The notes under the pieces are model-generated. The model searched no databases. It was not told the origin of the DNA and was given only the letters and a program-made list of their open reading frames with translations. A stretch of 53,728 nucleotides of DNA from contig JAADHR010000146.1 of the NCBI GenBank assembly GCA_013151735.1, positions 19,595-73,322 of the forward strand, in the 5' to 3' direction. The first letter of the stretch is position 1; the number at the start of each line of letters is the position of its first letter. This document shows, one piece after another, positions 6,519 to 15,956 of the stretch. The translations under genes were made by a program, and so were the position numbers. Source of the stretch: Calditrichota bacterium (GTDB lineage: Bacteria; Zhuqueibacterota; JdFR-76; BMS3Abin05).

Positions 6519-8927
6519 ATGAAAAATGAAAATCAACAGTCTTACTTCCGCGCGGTTGCTTTTGCAATCCCGTTGATCTCGTTCAGTGTTTTGGGGTTCG
6601 AGATTATTCTGACAAGAATTTTTTCCGTCATGCTTTCGTATCATTTTGTCTTTATGGTTGTTTCCTTTTCCTTACTGGGTCTGGGGCTTGGAGGAATGTC
6701 CTTGCGCCTGTGGCAGAAGCTATCACCGCGGGCGGAGATCGGCGGATCGGCAGCGCTCTTTGCATTATTTATCTCCGTTTCCGTCTTTGCCATTATCAAT
6801 TTGCCAATCTACGAAAACAGCTTTTTTGTCGATTTCCGATTATGGATTTACATTGCCCTGTCGACCCTGCCCTTTTTTTTCGCGGGTCTGGCGTTTGCAG
6901 CCATCTTTCAAAAATTTGCGGGCAGGAGTTCTATTTTATACGGCCTGGATTTGGTGGGCGCGACCCTTGGTGCGCTGGCGGCGGTGCTTTTGCTGGACAC
7001 GTTTGGCGGTATCCGAGCGGCTTTTATTATCGCAATCGTGGCCGCCCTTGGAGCAATCCTTATCGGCCTGGCAGAAAATATAAAATTTCTTTTAAGGTAC
7101 ATTGGCGTTATCGTCATCCTCTTTCTCTTTCTTTTCTCTGCCAGCCTGTTTTCACCTAAGGTTCCGGTAGCGATGGATTTTAATAAGGATATGTATCGGA
7201 TATTGAATAACCCCGGTGAAAATGCCAAAATTATTGACACCAGATGGAGTGCTTTTGGGCGAACGGATTTGGTGCAAAGCTCGGTTACACCCAATGAAAT
7301 GGTTTTGTTTGTTGACGGCGCGGCCGGGACGGTGATGTACAACCTGGATTTTCTTCTGAATAACAAGCAGGAGCAAATGCAGCTTCGCAGCCATTTCGGT
7401 CTGTTTTTCCCCTTTTATTTTTTAAAAGATAACGAAAAGGACAATGCTCTGATCATTGGAGCCGGAGGGGGCCGCGATGTGGTTGTGGCACTACTTGGCG
7501 GCGTTAAACAGATTACAGCCGTTGAGGTTAACCCGGACCTTGTGGCGCTGGTCAAAAAATACGAAACCTTTGACGGCGGTATTTACACCCGCATACCCAA
7601 TGTCAAAGTGGTTGTGCAGGAAGGCCGGAACTATCTGCGCACCGTTCACAAAAAATATGATCTCATCATGCTCTCCGTTCCTATTACCAAAAGCAGTCGC
7701 AGCCTGGAAGGGTTTGCACTAACCGAAAACTTTCTGTTCACGGTTGAAGCCCTCCGGGATTACCTGGATCACCTTACCCCGGAAGGCCGAATTGTAATTG
7801 TGGCACACAACAGCGCAGAAATCTACCGCCTCGTTTCGCTGGCCCTAACGGCATTCGGAGAAAAAAATATCTCACAACCTGAGGCTATGAAACACATTTA
7901 TACTATCGGCTCAACAATGATGCCGACAATCGTCATTAAAAATCAAGCTTTTACAAAAGAGGCTGTCGGTCCCCGGCATGTTGTCAGCCACCGGCTGGGG
8001 TTCGATCGGGGCAATCTGTTTTTTCCTTACATCCCGCAGCAGACGATCAGACTCTCCGAACGACTGGGGGCAGATTCCCAGTTACAAATGTTCGACCAGG
8101 TTTTAGTTTATATTTCGAAAGGCAAGGTAACCCTGAATCAGCTTATCCGGAGCGCATCCATAGACATCAGTCCTACAACTGATGACAGTCCATTTTTTTA
8201 CAAGCAGGAACTGGGGCTGCCAAAACCCTTCGGGTTTTTTTCCGTATTTGTTTTCCTGGTACTGATCCTCCTGGCGATTCCGCTTGCGGCAACCAAAAGC
8301 CGTTCTGCGGTTTTAAAACCGTTCGTTCGTTTTCCGCAGATGAAAATTTTCCTGCTGCTGTTCTTCACCATGGGTACCGGATTTATGATGATAGAAATAG
8401 CTCTCTTTCAGAAATTAACCCTATATATCGGACAGCCCGTTTTCACGTTAACGATATTGCTGACGTCTCTTTTACTCGGCACCGGAATCGGCAGTTTAAC
8501 CAGCTCGCTGATAAAAAAACGGCTGGCAACAGCCCTGTCGTTTGCTGCCCTGTCGACCTTTTTGGTGCTTTTGGTCTATAGTATTTTCCTGAACCATATA
8601 TTTTCGGCTGTTGCGTCCGCTCCGCAAATCGTGGCGGCGGTAATTCTCTTTCCACTGGGTTTCCTTTTGGGTTATCCGTTTCCACTCTCGATTCGGCTTA
8701 TGAAACAGTATCATCTGGAAAAATACGTGGGCTGGATGTGGGGCGTTAACGGGATCGCTTCGGTCACAGGTTCTATCCTTGCCATGATAATCGGCATCCG
8801 GGCGGGGTTTACCTACGCCCTGCTGACGGGCGCATTTCTTTACACGGGAATTGCGGCGTTCTCTTTCATTTTGATCCAAAAAGAGAGGGCCATACCTGAT
8901 ACATCTGCCGGAATGGATCATCAATGA
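6519..8927 (+). CDS. Polytopic membrane protein with spermidine-synthase-like domain
   Basis: 802 aa. About seven helices (15-235), a soluble Rossmann domain (about 245-560) and about six more helices (570-795). The soluble part has the SAM-type glycine motif IIGAGGGRDVVVALL and acidic partner VEVNPDL of polyamine aminopropyltransferases. At the catalytic position, where those enzymes have a DxxDP-type motif, it reads DLIMLSVPITKSSRS (about 380-394), so the catalytic Asp is absent and a true aminopropyl transfer is doubtful. Membrane-embedded homologues of this type are widespread and uncharacterised. The gene lies 57 nt after the methyltransferase. Confidence 0.7.
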   Translation: MKNENQQSYFRAVAFAIPLISFSVLGFEIILTRIFSVMLSYHFVFMVVSFSLLGLGLGGMSLRLWQKLSPRAEIGGSAALFALFISVSVFAIINLPIYENSFFVDFRLWIYIALSTLPFFFAGLAFAAIFQKFAGRSSILYGLDLVGATLGALAAVLLLDTFGGIRAAFIIAIVAALGAILIGLAENIKFLLRYIGVIVILFLFLFSASLFSPKVPVAMDFNKDMYRILNNPGENAKIIDTRWSAFGRTDLVQSSVTPNEMVLFVDGAAGTVMYNLDFLLNNKQEQMQLRSHFGLFFPFYFLKDNEKDNALIIGAGGGRDVVVALLGGVKQITAVEVNPDLVALVKKYETFDGGIYTRIPNVKVVVQEGRNYLRTVHKKYDLIMLSVPITKSSRSLEGFALTENFLFTVEALRDYLDHLTPEGRIVIVAHNSAEIYRLVSLALTAFGEKNISQPEAMKHIYTIGSTMMPTIVIKNQAFTKEAVGPRHVVSHRLGFDRGNLFFPYIPQQTIRLSERLGADSQLQMFDQVLVYISKGKVTLNQLIRSASIDISPTTDDSPFFYKQELGLPKPFGFFSVFVFLVLILLAIPLAATKSRSAVLKPFVRFPQMKIFLLLFFTMGTGFMMIEIALFQKLTLYIGQPVFTLTILLTSLLLGTGIGSLTSSLIKKRLATALSFAALSTFLVLLVYSIFLNHIFSAVASAPQIVAAVILFPLGFLLGYPFPLSIRLMKQYHLEKYVGWMWGVNGIASVTGSILAMIIGIRAGFTYALLTGAFLYTGIAAFSFILIQKERAIPDTSAGMDHQ

Positions 8928-9001
8928 TCCGATTCTCCGGCATTTTTATGCCCGGACATTTGTGTGAATGCTACGGGAAAAAAACCAAAAGGAGGTTCAA
9001 A

Positions 9002-9178
9002 ATGACTAAAGACCCTGTTTGCGGAATGCAGGTGGATGAAAAAACCGCCGCCGAAAAAAGCGAGTACCAGGGCAAAACATTTTACTTTTGCTCACCGGGC
9101 TGCAAGGCGACTTTCGACAAAGAACCCCAAAAGTTCGCTGCCGAAAATTCCGGCCACTCTGGTCACCACCACCATTAG
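9002..9178 (+). CDS. YHS-domain metal-binding protein with His-rich tail
   Basis: 58 aa. KDPVCGMQVD opens the YHS domain, followed by FYFCSPGCKATF, giving three Cys residues able to bind a soft metal. The protein ends GHSGHHHH. The start at 9002, with a strong AGGAGG at 8990-8995, is preferred over the in-frame ATG at 8924, which overlaps the previous gene's stop and has no ribosome site. YHS domains occur in copper ATPases and as stand-alone copper-resistance proteins, so a cytoplasmic copper-binding or chaperone role is likely. It is the last gene before a hairpin, probably closing the operon. Confidence 0.85.
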   Translation: MTKDPVCGMQVDEKTAAEKSEYQGKTFYFCSPGCKATFDKEPQKFAAENSGHSGHHHH

Positions 9179-9192
9179 CAGGACTTGTGCGG

Positions 9193-9233
9193 GAGCCCGG
9201 CTGATTTGGTCTCCACTCAAATCGGCCGGGCTC
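9193..9233 (+). terminator. Long hairpin, probable terminator
   Basis: A 16-bp stem with one mismatch: GAGCCCGGCTGATTTG at 9193-9208 pairs with CAAATCGGCCGGGCTC at 9218-9233, with a 9-nt loop. The following sequence is only moderately T-rich (ATTTATG), so it may be inefficient as an intrinsic terminator or act on RNA stability. Confidence 0.5.
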
Positions 9234-9352
9234 ATTTATGCGGCTGAAGCGGGGTTCTTCAGCGTCCTGGTACATTTTTATCCCTATTTACTTTATTTCA
9301 GGTTATTTAATGCGTCAAAATTATTTTTTTAAAAATAAATTTATGGCCGAAA

Positions 9353-10528
9353 ATGAAAGATAAAACAGTACATATTATCGGTGCAGGCCCCGCCGGCCTG
9401 ATTGCCGCCATTACCCTTGCAAAAGCAAATTATCAGGCAATTGTGCACGAAAAAAACAGTGAGGTTGGCAGCCGCTTCAATGGGGATTTTCAGGGACTTG
9501 AAAATTGGACGTCGAAAGAAGACGCCCTCTCTTTTCTGAAAAATATGGGCATTGCTGTAAATTTTCGCTGTGTACCCTATCAGACCGGCCATTTTTATGG
9601 TCCGAACCAAAAAGAGATTAAAATAAAGGTGGGCAGACCGCTCTTTTATCTCATTGAGCGTGGCAGCGGCAGCGGATCTTTTGATCAGGGATTGAAACAA
9701 CAGGCCCTGGCCGCTGGCGTACAATTCGTATGGAACGACAATGTGCAAAAGTTTCCCGGGGAAAAAACAATCGTTGGTACCGGACCCAAAGCGGCCGATG
9801 TGATTGCCAAGGGCATTCTGTTCAAAACCTCCCATCCGGATGCGTACTATGGTTTTGTTGATGACCGCCTTGCCCCAAAGGGGTACGTCTATTTACTGGT
9901 AAACAATGGGAAAGCGACCTTCGCCACCTGTATTTTTGAAGATTTCCGCCACTCTCAGGATTATTTTGACCGCTCCCTTGAAAGCTTGAAAAAGACCCTG
10001 GACATCGATATTCGGGAGCCTGTTTCTTTTGGCGGATTCGGAAACTTTTTTCTGTCCGATTCAAGACACAAAAACGATAAGGCACTGTACGTGGGCGAAT
10101 CGGCAGGTTTCCAGGACGCCTTGTGGGGATTTGGCATCCGTTACGCATTGCTATCCGGATATCTTGCCGCCGCAAGTATTATCATCGGCGGGGATTATGA
10201 GAAACTCATCCGCCAGTACATCCTCCCCGCACAAAAAGCGTCTTTAGCCAACCGACTGCTCTTTGATCTTTTTGGAAATTGGGGTCATCAACACCTGTTG
10301 AACCGGCTGAGCCGATCGGACAACGTCATTCATGTCCTGCAGAAATATTATCAGTTGTCTCTTTCAAAACGATTACTCTTCGGAATGGCAAAGCGTTGGT
10401 ATCACACCCGTTTGATCGACAAACAATGCATGCACAAAGACTGTGACTGCGTCTGGTGCCGCTGCGGTAGAAACGAAAATGCCGGGGCAGTCGATCTGGA
10501 AAAACCATTATTTCTTCATAATATTTAA
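9353..10528 (+). CDS. FAD-dependent oxidoreductase, geranylgeranyl-reductase-like, with Cys-rich tail
   Basis: 391 aa. The FAD-binding GxGPAG motif (VHIIGAGPAGLIAAITLAKA, 6-25) and a late VGESAGFQDALWGFGIRYAL segment match the geranylgeranyl reductase/monooxygenase-like flavoprotein family. The C-terminus has a compact cysteine cluster, CMHKDCDCVWCRCG (Cys 359, 364, 366, 369, 371), able to hold a metal or an Fe-S centre and not standard for the family. No clear ribosome site precedes the ATG at 9353. It begins a tight co-directional run to 18097. Reduction of isoprenoid chains or lipids is a reasonable inference; the substrate is unknown. Confidence 0.72.
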   Translation: MKDKTVHIIGAGPAGLIAAITLAKANYQAIVHEKNSEVGSRFNGDFQGLENWTSKEDALSFLKNMGIAVNFRCVPYQTGHFYGPNQKEIKIKVGRPLFYLIERGSGSGSFDQGLKQQALAAGVQFVWNDNVQKFPGEKTIVGTGPKAADVIAKGILFKTSHPDAYYGFVDDRLAPKGYVYLLVNNGKATFATCIFEDFRHSQDYFDRSLESLKKTLDIDIREPVSFGGFGNFFLSDSRHKNDKALYVGESAGFQDALWGFGIRYALLSGYLAAASIIIGGDYEKLIRQYILPAQKASLANRLLFDLFGNWGHQHLLNRLSRSDNVIHVLQKYYQLSLSKRLLFGMAKRWYHTRLIDKQCMHKDCDCVWCRCGRNENAGAVDLEKPLFLHNI

Positions 10529-10541
10529 AGAGAATTACATA

Positions 10542-12251
10542 ATGAAAGACACCGTATTAAATGCGCGCATTGTTTCGCCGGGCATTGCGATTGGAAAAAC
10601 ATTTTTGGTTCCGGAGCCCTCGTCGGTACTCACCGATAAACAGGACATCGATGTGGAAATGGAATTGCAACGATTTGACAAACAGGTCAAGCATATTGCT
10701 TCCGATTTATCGGAATTATTCCTGAGCATTTCCAAAGAAATTGATAAAAAGGATGCAGAAATCATTCAAACCCATCAGATGATTTTGGCCGATGAAGGGT
10801 TTAAGAAAAAGGTCATCAATCTCATTTCGGAAGAGTTTATCCCGGTTGAGGCAGCGGTGGAACGCGTGATGAACAATTTTTCCCGCCGGTTGGCAGCCTC
10901 TTCCAACGAACTCATGCGGGAACGCGCCATTGACTTCATCGATCTGGCCAGGTACTTTAAAAACCAATCGATCGAAAAACTGGGGATCCCGGAGGAAAAA
11001 ATAGATAAAGAAACCATTTTGATTGTCGGAGAACTTTTTCCGTCAATTATTCTGGCGGGCAAGCGGCTGGCAACGAAGGGGGTTCTGGTTGAAAGTGCTG
11101 CCCCCACGTCTCATGCAGCCATTCTGGCGCGGTCGTTTGGTATTCCCGTACTGGTTGGCCCGCCCGATGTGTCAAAAACCATCCGTACGGGTACACCCAT
11201 CATTATCGACGCCTACGATGGAAAGATCATACTCAATCCCTCCGCTCAAACACTGGATCGATACAAGAAACGCCTTAAGGAAATTCGCCAAATTACCAAA
11301 GCTTATCAAAAGATCCGGACTCTTCCGGCAAAAACACTGGATGGGACAAGAATTTCCCTGGGGGTCAATATTGAGCGGCTGGATGAGCTGCACCTCTTTT
11401 CACCGGATGAAATTGATAATGTCGGCCTTTTTCGCACCGAATTTTTATTTATGTACGATCAGACCAATTTCCCTTCCTTTGAACAGCAGGTCAGGTGGTA
11501 CGAAAAAATCGTTAAACACATGAATGGCAAACCGGTTACCTTTCGGGTGCTGGATGTTGGAGGCGATAAATTTCTGCCCTATTTTTCCATGGGTAAACAG
11601 AACAACCCCTATCTGGGTCTGCGGGGGCACCGCGTGTTTCAATATCATCCGGAAATTCTGGAAACGCAATTACTGGCCATTCTTCGGGCAGCCGCGCACG
11701 GCCCCGTCAGAATTCTCTATCCCATGATCAACAATCTGGAAGAGGTAGATTATTTGAATGGAATTCTGAACCGAATTAAGACGGAAAACTCCAATTTTCA
11801 ATTTGGCATCATGGTTGAAACTCCCGCCTCTGTTTTCATGATCCGGGAACTCATCCCCCACGTGGATTTCGTCAGTATTGGTACCAACGACCTGGTACAA
11901 TATACTCTGACCGTCGACCGCAACAATGAAAACGTTATGCCCTTTTACCAGCCGTTTCATCCGCTTATTTTGCGTATGTTGAAACAGGTTGTGGATGCTG
12001 CGGGGGATTTCGGCAAACCGGTATCCGTATGTGGCGAAATCGCCTCTGATCCGCGCTGGACGCCGTTGCTGCTGGGATTGGGAATTCGCTCCCTGAGCAT
12101 GGCCCCGCTGTTGATCCCGCCCATCAAGAAACAAATCCTTTCTTTGGAGATGGGGCCATGCCGGAAACTGGCAGAAAGAAGCCTGGCAACAAATTATGAA
12201 GCGGATGTTCAACGATTCTTAAATGATTTTTTCACAAAGACAGGGAAATAA
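10542..12251 (+). CDS. ptsI: PTS enzyme I (phosphoenolpyruvate-protein phosphotransferase) homologue
   Basis: 569 aa from the ATG at 10542, preceded by AAAGAGAA; the longer in-frame start at 10443 would overlap the previous gene by 86 bp. All EI parts are present: N-terminal HPr-interacting domain (1-140), phosphohistidine domain with PTSHAAILARSFGIP (phospho-His about 191), and a PEP-binding TIM barrel with GLFRTEFLF, VSIGTNDLVQYT and VCGEIASDP (catalytic Cys). The residue before the phosphohistidine loop reads SAAPTSH rather than the usual GGxTSH. No HPr or EII gene is in the window, and the gene sits 13 nt after a flavoprotein and 2 nt before an RND exporter, unusual for EI. Regulation rather than sugar uptake is possible. 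Confidence 0.85.
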   Translation: MKDTVLNARIVSPGIAIGKTFLVPEPSSVLTDKQDIDVEMELQRFDKQVKHIASDLSELFLSISKEIDKKDAEIIQTHQMILADEGFKKKVINLISEEFIPVEAAVERVMNNFSRRLAASSNELMRERAIDFIDLARYFKNQSIEKLGIPEEKIDKETILIVGELFPSIILAGKRLATKGVLVESAAPTSHAAILARSFGIPVLVGPPDVSKTIRTGTPIIIDAYDGKIILNPSAQTLDRYKKRLKEIRQITKAYQKIRTLPAKTLDGTRISLGVNIERLDELHLFSPDEIDNVGLFRTEFLFMYDQTNFPSFEQQVRWYEKIVKHMNGKPVTFRVLDVGGDKFLPYFSMGKQNNPYLGLRGHRVFQYHPEILETQLLAILRAAAHGPVRILYPMINNLEEVDYLNGILNRIKTENSNFQFGIMVETPASVFMIRELIPHVDFVSIGTNDLVQYTLTVDRNNENVMPFYQPFHPLILRMLKQVVDAAGDFGKPVSVCGEIASDPRWTPLLLGLGIRSLSMAPLLIPPIKKQILSLEMGPCRKLAERSLATNYEADVQRFLNDFFTKTGK

Positions 12252-12253
12252 AC

Positions 12254-15169
12254 ATGCTGAAAATAGCCAATTTTGTCATTCGTCACCGTCTTGTGGTCAT
12301 TCTTGTTATTCTGGTAATAACGATTCTGCTGGGCTGGCAGGCTCTTCGGGTAGGCCTGAATGCGGATTTTTCAAGCTATCTGCGAGAGGATGATCCTCTT
12401 GTCCAACAATACAACCGCATCGGCAAGGTTTTTGGAGGCAATTCCATCGGCATCGCCCTGATCACCGCGGATGATGTTTTTTCGAAACCAAGTTTTGAGC
12501 TCATCAAAAAATTAACAGATGCGTATGGCAACATGGAAGGCATTAGTTATGCGACCAGCCTGACCAATGTGGTGGATTTCCGAAAAACGGAGTGGGGACT
12601 GCAGGTGGGCGCCCTGCTGGATAAAAGTAAAATCCCTGAAACACCTCCAGAGTTTTCCTCTCTGAAATCCTATGTGATGAGCAAAGACCGCTATGTGGGA
12701 ACCCTGGTCAGCCAGGATGCAAAGGCAACGGCGATTATTTTGCGCTTTGGAGATACCGGAAACAAAACCATCTCACATTTCACAACCTCGCTTAAAGTCA
12801 AACAGGTAACGGATTCAATTATTGGACCGGGACAACTTTCCAAAGAAAAGATGAAGATTTATTTTGGCGGCATGCCTTTCCTCATTTTCAATATGACCAT
12901 GCTCATCACCCATAATCTGGAGGTGCTGGTTCCCTTAATGGTCTTGATTCTGATGCTCATACTTTACATCGGATTTCGCAGTTGGGCAGGAGTTGTATTT
13001 CCATTATTAGTGGTCACAATAACGGTTACCTGGGTTGTGGGATTGATGGGTATTTTCAATTTGCAATTCGATCTGCTCACCGGCATTATGCCGGTTGTTC
13101 TGCTGGCGTTGGGCAGTGCCGATGGCATTCATCTTTTGAAGCGCTATTTTGAACGGCGCAGGAAGGGCGAGTCTGCCCGTGACGCAGCCCATCTCGTTTA
13201 CAAAGAGATGGGCACACCCATCGCCTTGACAACGATTACCACCATGGTTGGATTCTCTTCACTGGCCATTTCTGACTTCACCGTTATCCGTCAATTTGGT
13301 TTACTCACGGCGCTGGGCGTATTGTTGGCTCTGGTCATTACCCTTACGCTCCTGCCGGCACTTCTGTCCTACAATATCCGCGTTAAACCGGGCAAAACCA
13401 AGAAGTCTTCCCATTCAACAATAATGGACCATCTGGCTCTGTTTATTGTTCATCGCAAAATCGGCATCCTCCTTGCAAGCCTGGTCGTGGTGATAGTTTC
13501 TCTTGCGGCCATTCCACGAATTGTCAAAGATGTGGATTGGTCCCTTTGCCTGGCAAAGGGCAGTTCCGCTTATCATGCCGAAATGATTCTGAGAAATGAG
13601 TTTGGCGGCTCGCTTCCCATTCAGATTCTTATCAACGGCGACCTTAAAGATCCGGCCGTATTGAAAACCATGCGCGTGATTGAGCGTAAGCTGGAAACCA
13701 TTCCCATGGTAAGTAAGTCCACTTCTGTTGCCTCCGTCATCGCCGAAATGAACGCTGCTATGAATGACCGCTATGTTATCCCCGAAACCCGGCGGGGCGT
13801 AGCCAACTTGTGGTTTCTGATCGGAGACAAAGACATGATGAAGCAGATGGTTGCCGAAGACGATAAGGAGGCACTCCTGCAGGCGAGGCTGGACACCTGG
13901 CGAACCACGGCACTGGTAGCGGCAGTGGACAGCATCAATACTTTCCTGACCGGGCTGCCGTCTGAGCTTGCCGTCGTGGATTTGTCCACCGCACCACAAT
14001 CTTTGCTGCCTGCCCTGCTGCAGATCAGGAAACAAACCCTGATGAAAAATCTGCGCCGCGATATGGAAAAATATGGACTAAGTCCATCCACCGACGAGCT
14101 GCGGCAAGTTGTTGCTTCCGCGATGAATGCACGACCGGATAAACCGGCCCTGCAAGATATCGGCCGGGCGGTTACACGTTATTTGCAGAGTCCTGAAGCA
14201 GAACTTGCATTGCCTGCTTTTTCCGTCCGCCGGATCACCCGTGCTGTCATCAGCCGTTTGCAACAGGGGGAAATTCCCAAAAAGGACGCCCTGACGCAAA
14301 TTATCGTCCGTCAGGCTCCCGGTGCGGACCCTGCCGACACCGGCATGCTGGCCGAATCTCTGGTACAGGTTGTGCGGGTGGCTGCCGGCGAAAGTCGAAT
14401 TTCCCCCGCTCTCGAAATCATTAAAAATCGCTTTAAAGGCTCTCTGGCCGAAAAAAAGAACCTTCTGCGGGATGTGAAAGGCAGTTTGTGGGAAGTTAAT
14501 GAAAATGACCTGGTGATGGGTGCACAACAGGCGAAGCGCTTGTTCGCCGGCGAAAAAACGGGATCGTACCGTGAGGTGTCCTGGCGTTTTGCGCAAACGG
14601 GCCTTGCGCCTGTACTGAACCGCATGGAGGAGGAATTGACCCCAACACAGACCGAAAGCCTTTTGATCACCCTGATTGTCATCATCGTGCTGCTGTCCTT
14701 GATTTTTCGCTCACCTCTGGGAGGTGTGCTGGCTGTGGTGCCCATTACGATCACAATCCTCGTCAATTTTGCGGTTATGGGCTACACCGGCATCGGACTG
14801 GATTCCTTCACGGCCATGATTGCCTCTATTGCTATTGGGCTGGGTATCGATTACGCCATTCATTTCATCTCCAGATTCCGCGATGAGTTAAAAAAAGACG
14901 GCAATGAAGTGGCCGCGCTGCAACGCACGCTTGGAACAACCGGTATTTCCATTCTTATCAATACCCTTTCCGTGGGTCTGGGCTTTTCAGTACTTCTGGC
15001 GGCAGGCGGACAGCACATTCGCCGATTCGGGGGTCTAACGGCTCTGACCATGATTGTGAGTGCCATTTTCACCTTGATGCTGCTGCCCTCTTTATTCTTA
15101 TGGGTCAGACCTAAATTCATGAGGCAGGCTATCCAGCACTCAGAAGAGACCAAAACAAAGAAAATCTGA
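12254..15169 (+). CDS. MMPL/RND-superfamily exporter
   Basis: 971 aa, with the two-fold RND plan: a first helix at 12-30, a large extracytoplasmic domain, a bundle of five helices (about 215-375), a further helix near 400, a second extracytoplasmic region (about 430-800) and a final bundle (about 805-955). Characteristic segments are LGSADGIHLLKRY and IGLGIDYAIHFISRFRDEL, the Gly-Asp-His signature of the COG1033/MMPL subgroup that exports lipids and hydrophobic molecules (HpnN, MmpL). It starts 2 nt after ptsI and is followed by a LolA-like gene, a standard pairing. Inner-membrane extraction or export of a lipid is the probable role. Confidence 0.85.
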   Translation: MLKIANFVIRHRLVVILVILVITILLGWQALRVGLNADFSSYLREDDPLVQQYNRIGKVFGGNSIGIALITADDVFSKPSFELIKKLTDAYGNMEGISYATSLTNVVDFRKTEWGLQVGALLDKSKIPETPPEFSSLKSYVMSKDRYVGTLVSQDAKATAIILRFGDTGNKTISHFTTSLKVKQVTDSIIGPGQLSKEKMKIYFGGMPFLIFNMTMLITHNLEVLVPLMVLILMLILYIGFRSWAGVVFPLLVVTITVTWVVGLMGIFNLQFDLLTGIMPVVLLALGSADGIHLLKRYFERRRKGESARDAAHLVYKEMGTPIALTTITTMVGFSSLAISDFTVIRQFGLLTALGVLLALVITLTLLPALLSYNIRVKPGKTKKSSHSTIMDHLALFIVHRKIGILLASLVVVIVSLAAIPRIVKDVDWSLCLAKGSSAYHAEMILRNEFGGSLPIQILINGDLKDPAVLKTMRVIERKLETIPMVSKSTSVASVIAEMNAAMNDRYVIPETRRGVANLWFLIGDKDMMKQMVAEDDKEALLQARLDTWRTTALVAAVDSINTFLTGLPSELAVVDLSTAPQSLLPALLQIRKQTLMKNLRRDMEKYGLSPSTDELRQVVASAMNARPDKPALQDIGRAVTRYLQSPEAELALPAFSVRRITRAVISRLQQGEIPKKDALTQIIVRQAPGADPADTGMLAESLVQVVRVAAGESRISPALEIIKNRFKGSLAEKKNLLRDVKGSLWEVNENDLVMGAQQAKRLFAGEKTGSYREVSWRFAQTGLAPVLNRMEEELTPTQTESLLITLIVIIVLLSLIFRSPLGGVLAVVPITITILVNFAVMGYTGIGLDSFTAMIASIAIGLGIDYAIHFISRFRDELKKDGNEVAALQRTLGTTGISILINTLSVGLGFSVLLAAGGQHIRRFGGLTALTMIVSAIFTLMLLPSLFLWVRPKFMRQAIQHSEETKTKKI

Positions 15170-15212
15170 CACGGATTGCGCCACCCAAAACCGGAGCAAA
15201 TAAGGAGTAACC

Positions 15213-15956
15213 ATGAAATCGCCTAAAAATTATTTATTGATGAGTTTCTTTCTTCTGATCGCAGGCAGCGCCTACACGCAATCTGGCCAAACCGTCCTTG
15301 CCAGAATTGATTCAGTGCTCAGTGCGCCCAAAGACATGATCGCTGCAGAAAATATGACGTTGATCGACAAAAATGGTACGCAAAAAGTCCGCAAGATTAA
15401 GATTTACCAAAAAGGCAGCCAAAAGCGCCTGGTGCGTTTTCTTTCGCCGGCCGATGTTCGCGGCGTGGGATTCCTGCGCCTGTCAAAAAACCGCCTCTAT
15501 CTCTACCTCCCCGCCTTTCGCCGTGTACGGCGGATCGCCTCATCCGTGAGAAACGAGAATTTTATGGGCACCGACTTCAGTTATGAAGATATGTCACAAA
15601 GCAGTTACGGGAAGGACTACACCGTAAAATCGATGCAGCAAACGGCAAAGCAGGTCATTCTGGAACTCATTCCCAGGCCGAACGCCGATGTGAGTTACGG
15701 CAAACTGGTATTGTTTGCGGACAAATCCAATAATGTGGTTCGAAAAGTTGAATATTACACTCCGGCCGGCACGTTGCAAAAGATTATGAAAATCGACGAT
15801 ATCCAGAAAATAGACGGCTATTGGTTTGGCATGCGCATGGAAATGCAGACCGTCAAAAACGGTCATCGAACGGTTCTGAAACAGTCCAGGATTCAATTCG
15901 ATCAGGGTTTGAAGGACAGTTTTTTCAGCGAGAGAAATCTAAAAAGGGTCAAATGA
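15213..15956 (+). CDS. LolA-like outer-membrane lipoprotein-sorting family protein
   Basis: 247 aa with a signal peptide (1-22, ending AYTQ) and a beta-rich LolA/LolB-like fold. The segment KIYQKGSQKRLVRFLSP followed by RGVGFLRL and GTDFSYEDM is the signature of the periplasmic LolA-like family (Pfam LolA_like) encoded next to MMPL/RND exporters. Ribosome site AAGGAG at 15202-15207. It ends in an ATGA overlap with the next gene. I infer a periplasmic carrier taking a hydrophobic cargo from the RND pump to the outer membrane; it is not the canonical LolA. Confidence 0.82.
   Translation: MKSPKNYLLMSFFLLIAGSAYTQSGQTVLARIDSVLSAPKDMIAAENMTLIDKNGTQKVRKIKIYQKGSQKRLVRFLSPADVRGVGFLRLSKNRLYLYLPAFRRVRRIASSVRNENFMGTDFSYEDMSQSSYGKDYTVKSMQQTAKQVILELIPRPNADVSYGKLVLFADKSNNVVRKVEYYTPAGTLQKIMKIDDIQKIDGYWFGMRMEMQTVKNGHRTVLKQSRIQFDQGLKDSFFSERNLKRVK

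Noticed and set aside
6519-8927. Functional spermidine synthase
   Set aside because: The catalytic Asp motif is absent, so only the fold is claimed.
11670-12212. Minus-strand open frame of 180 aa opposite the enzyme I gene
   Set aside because: It lies wholly within a well-supported gene and its product has no domain-like features.
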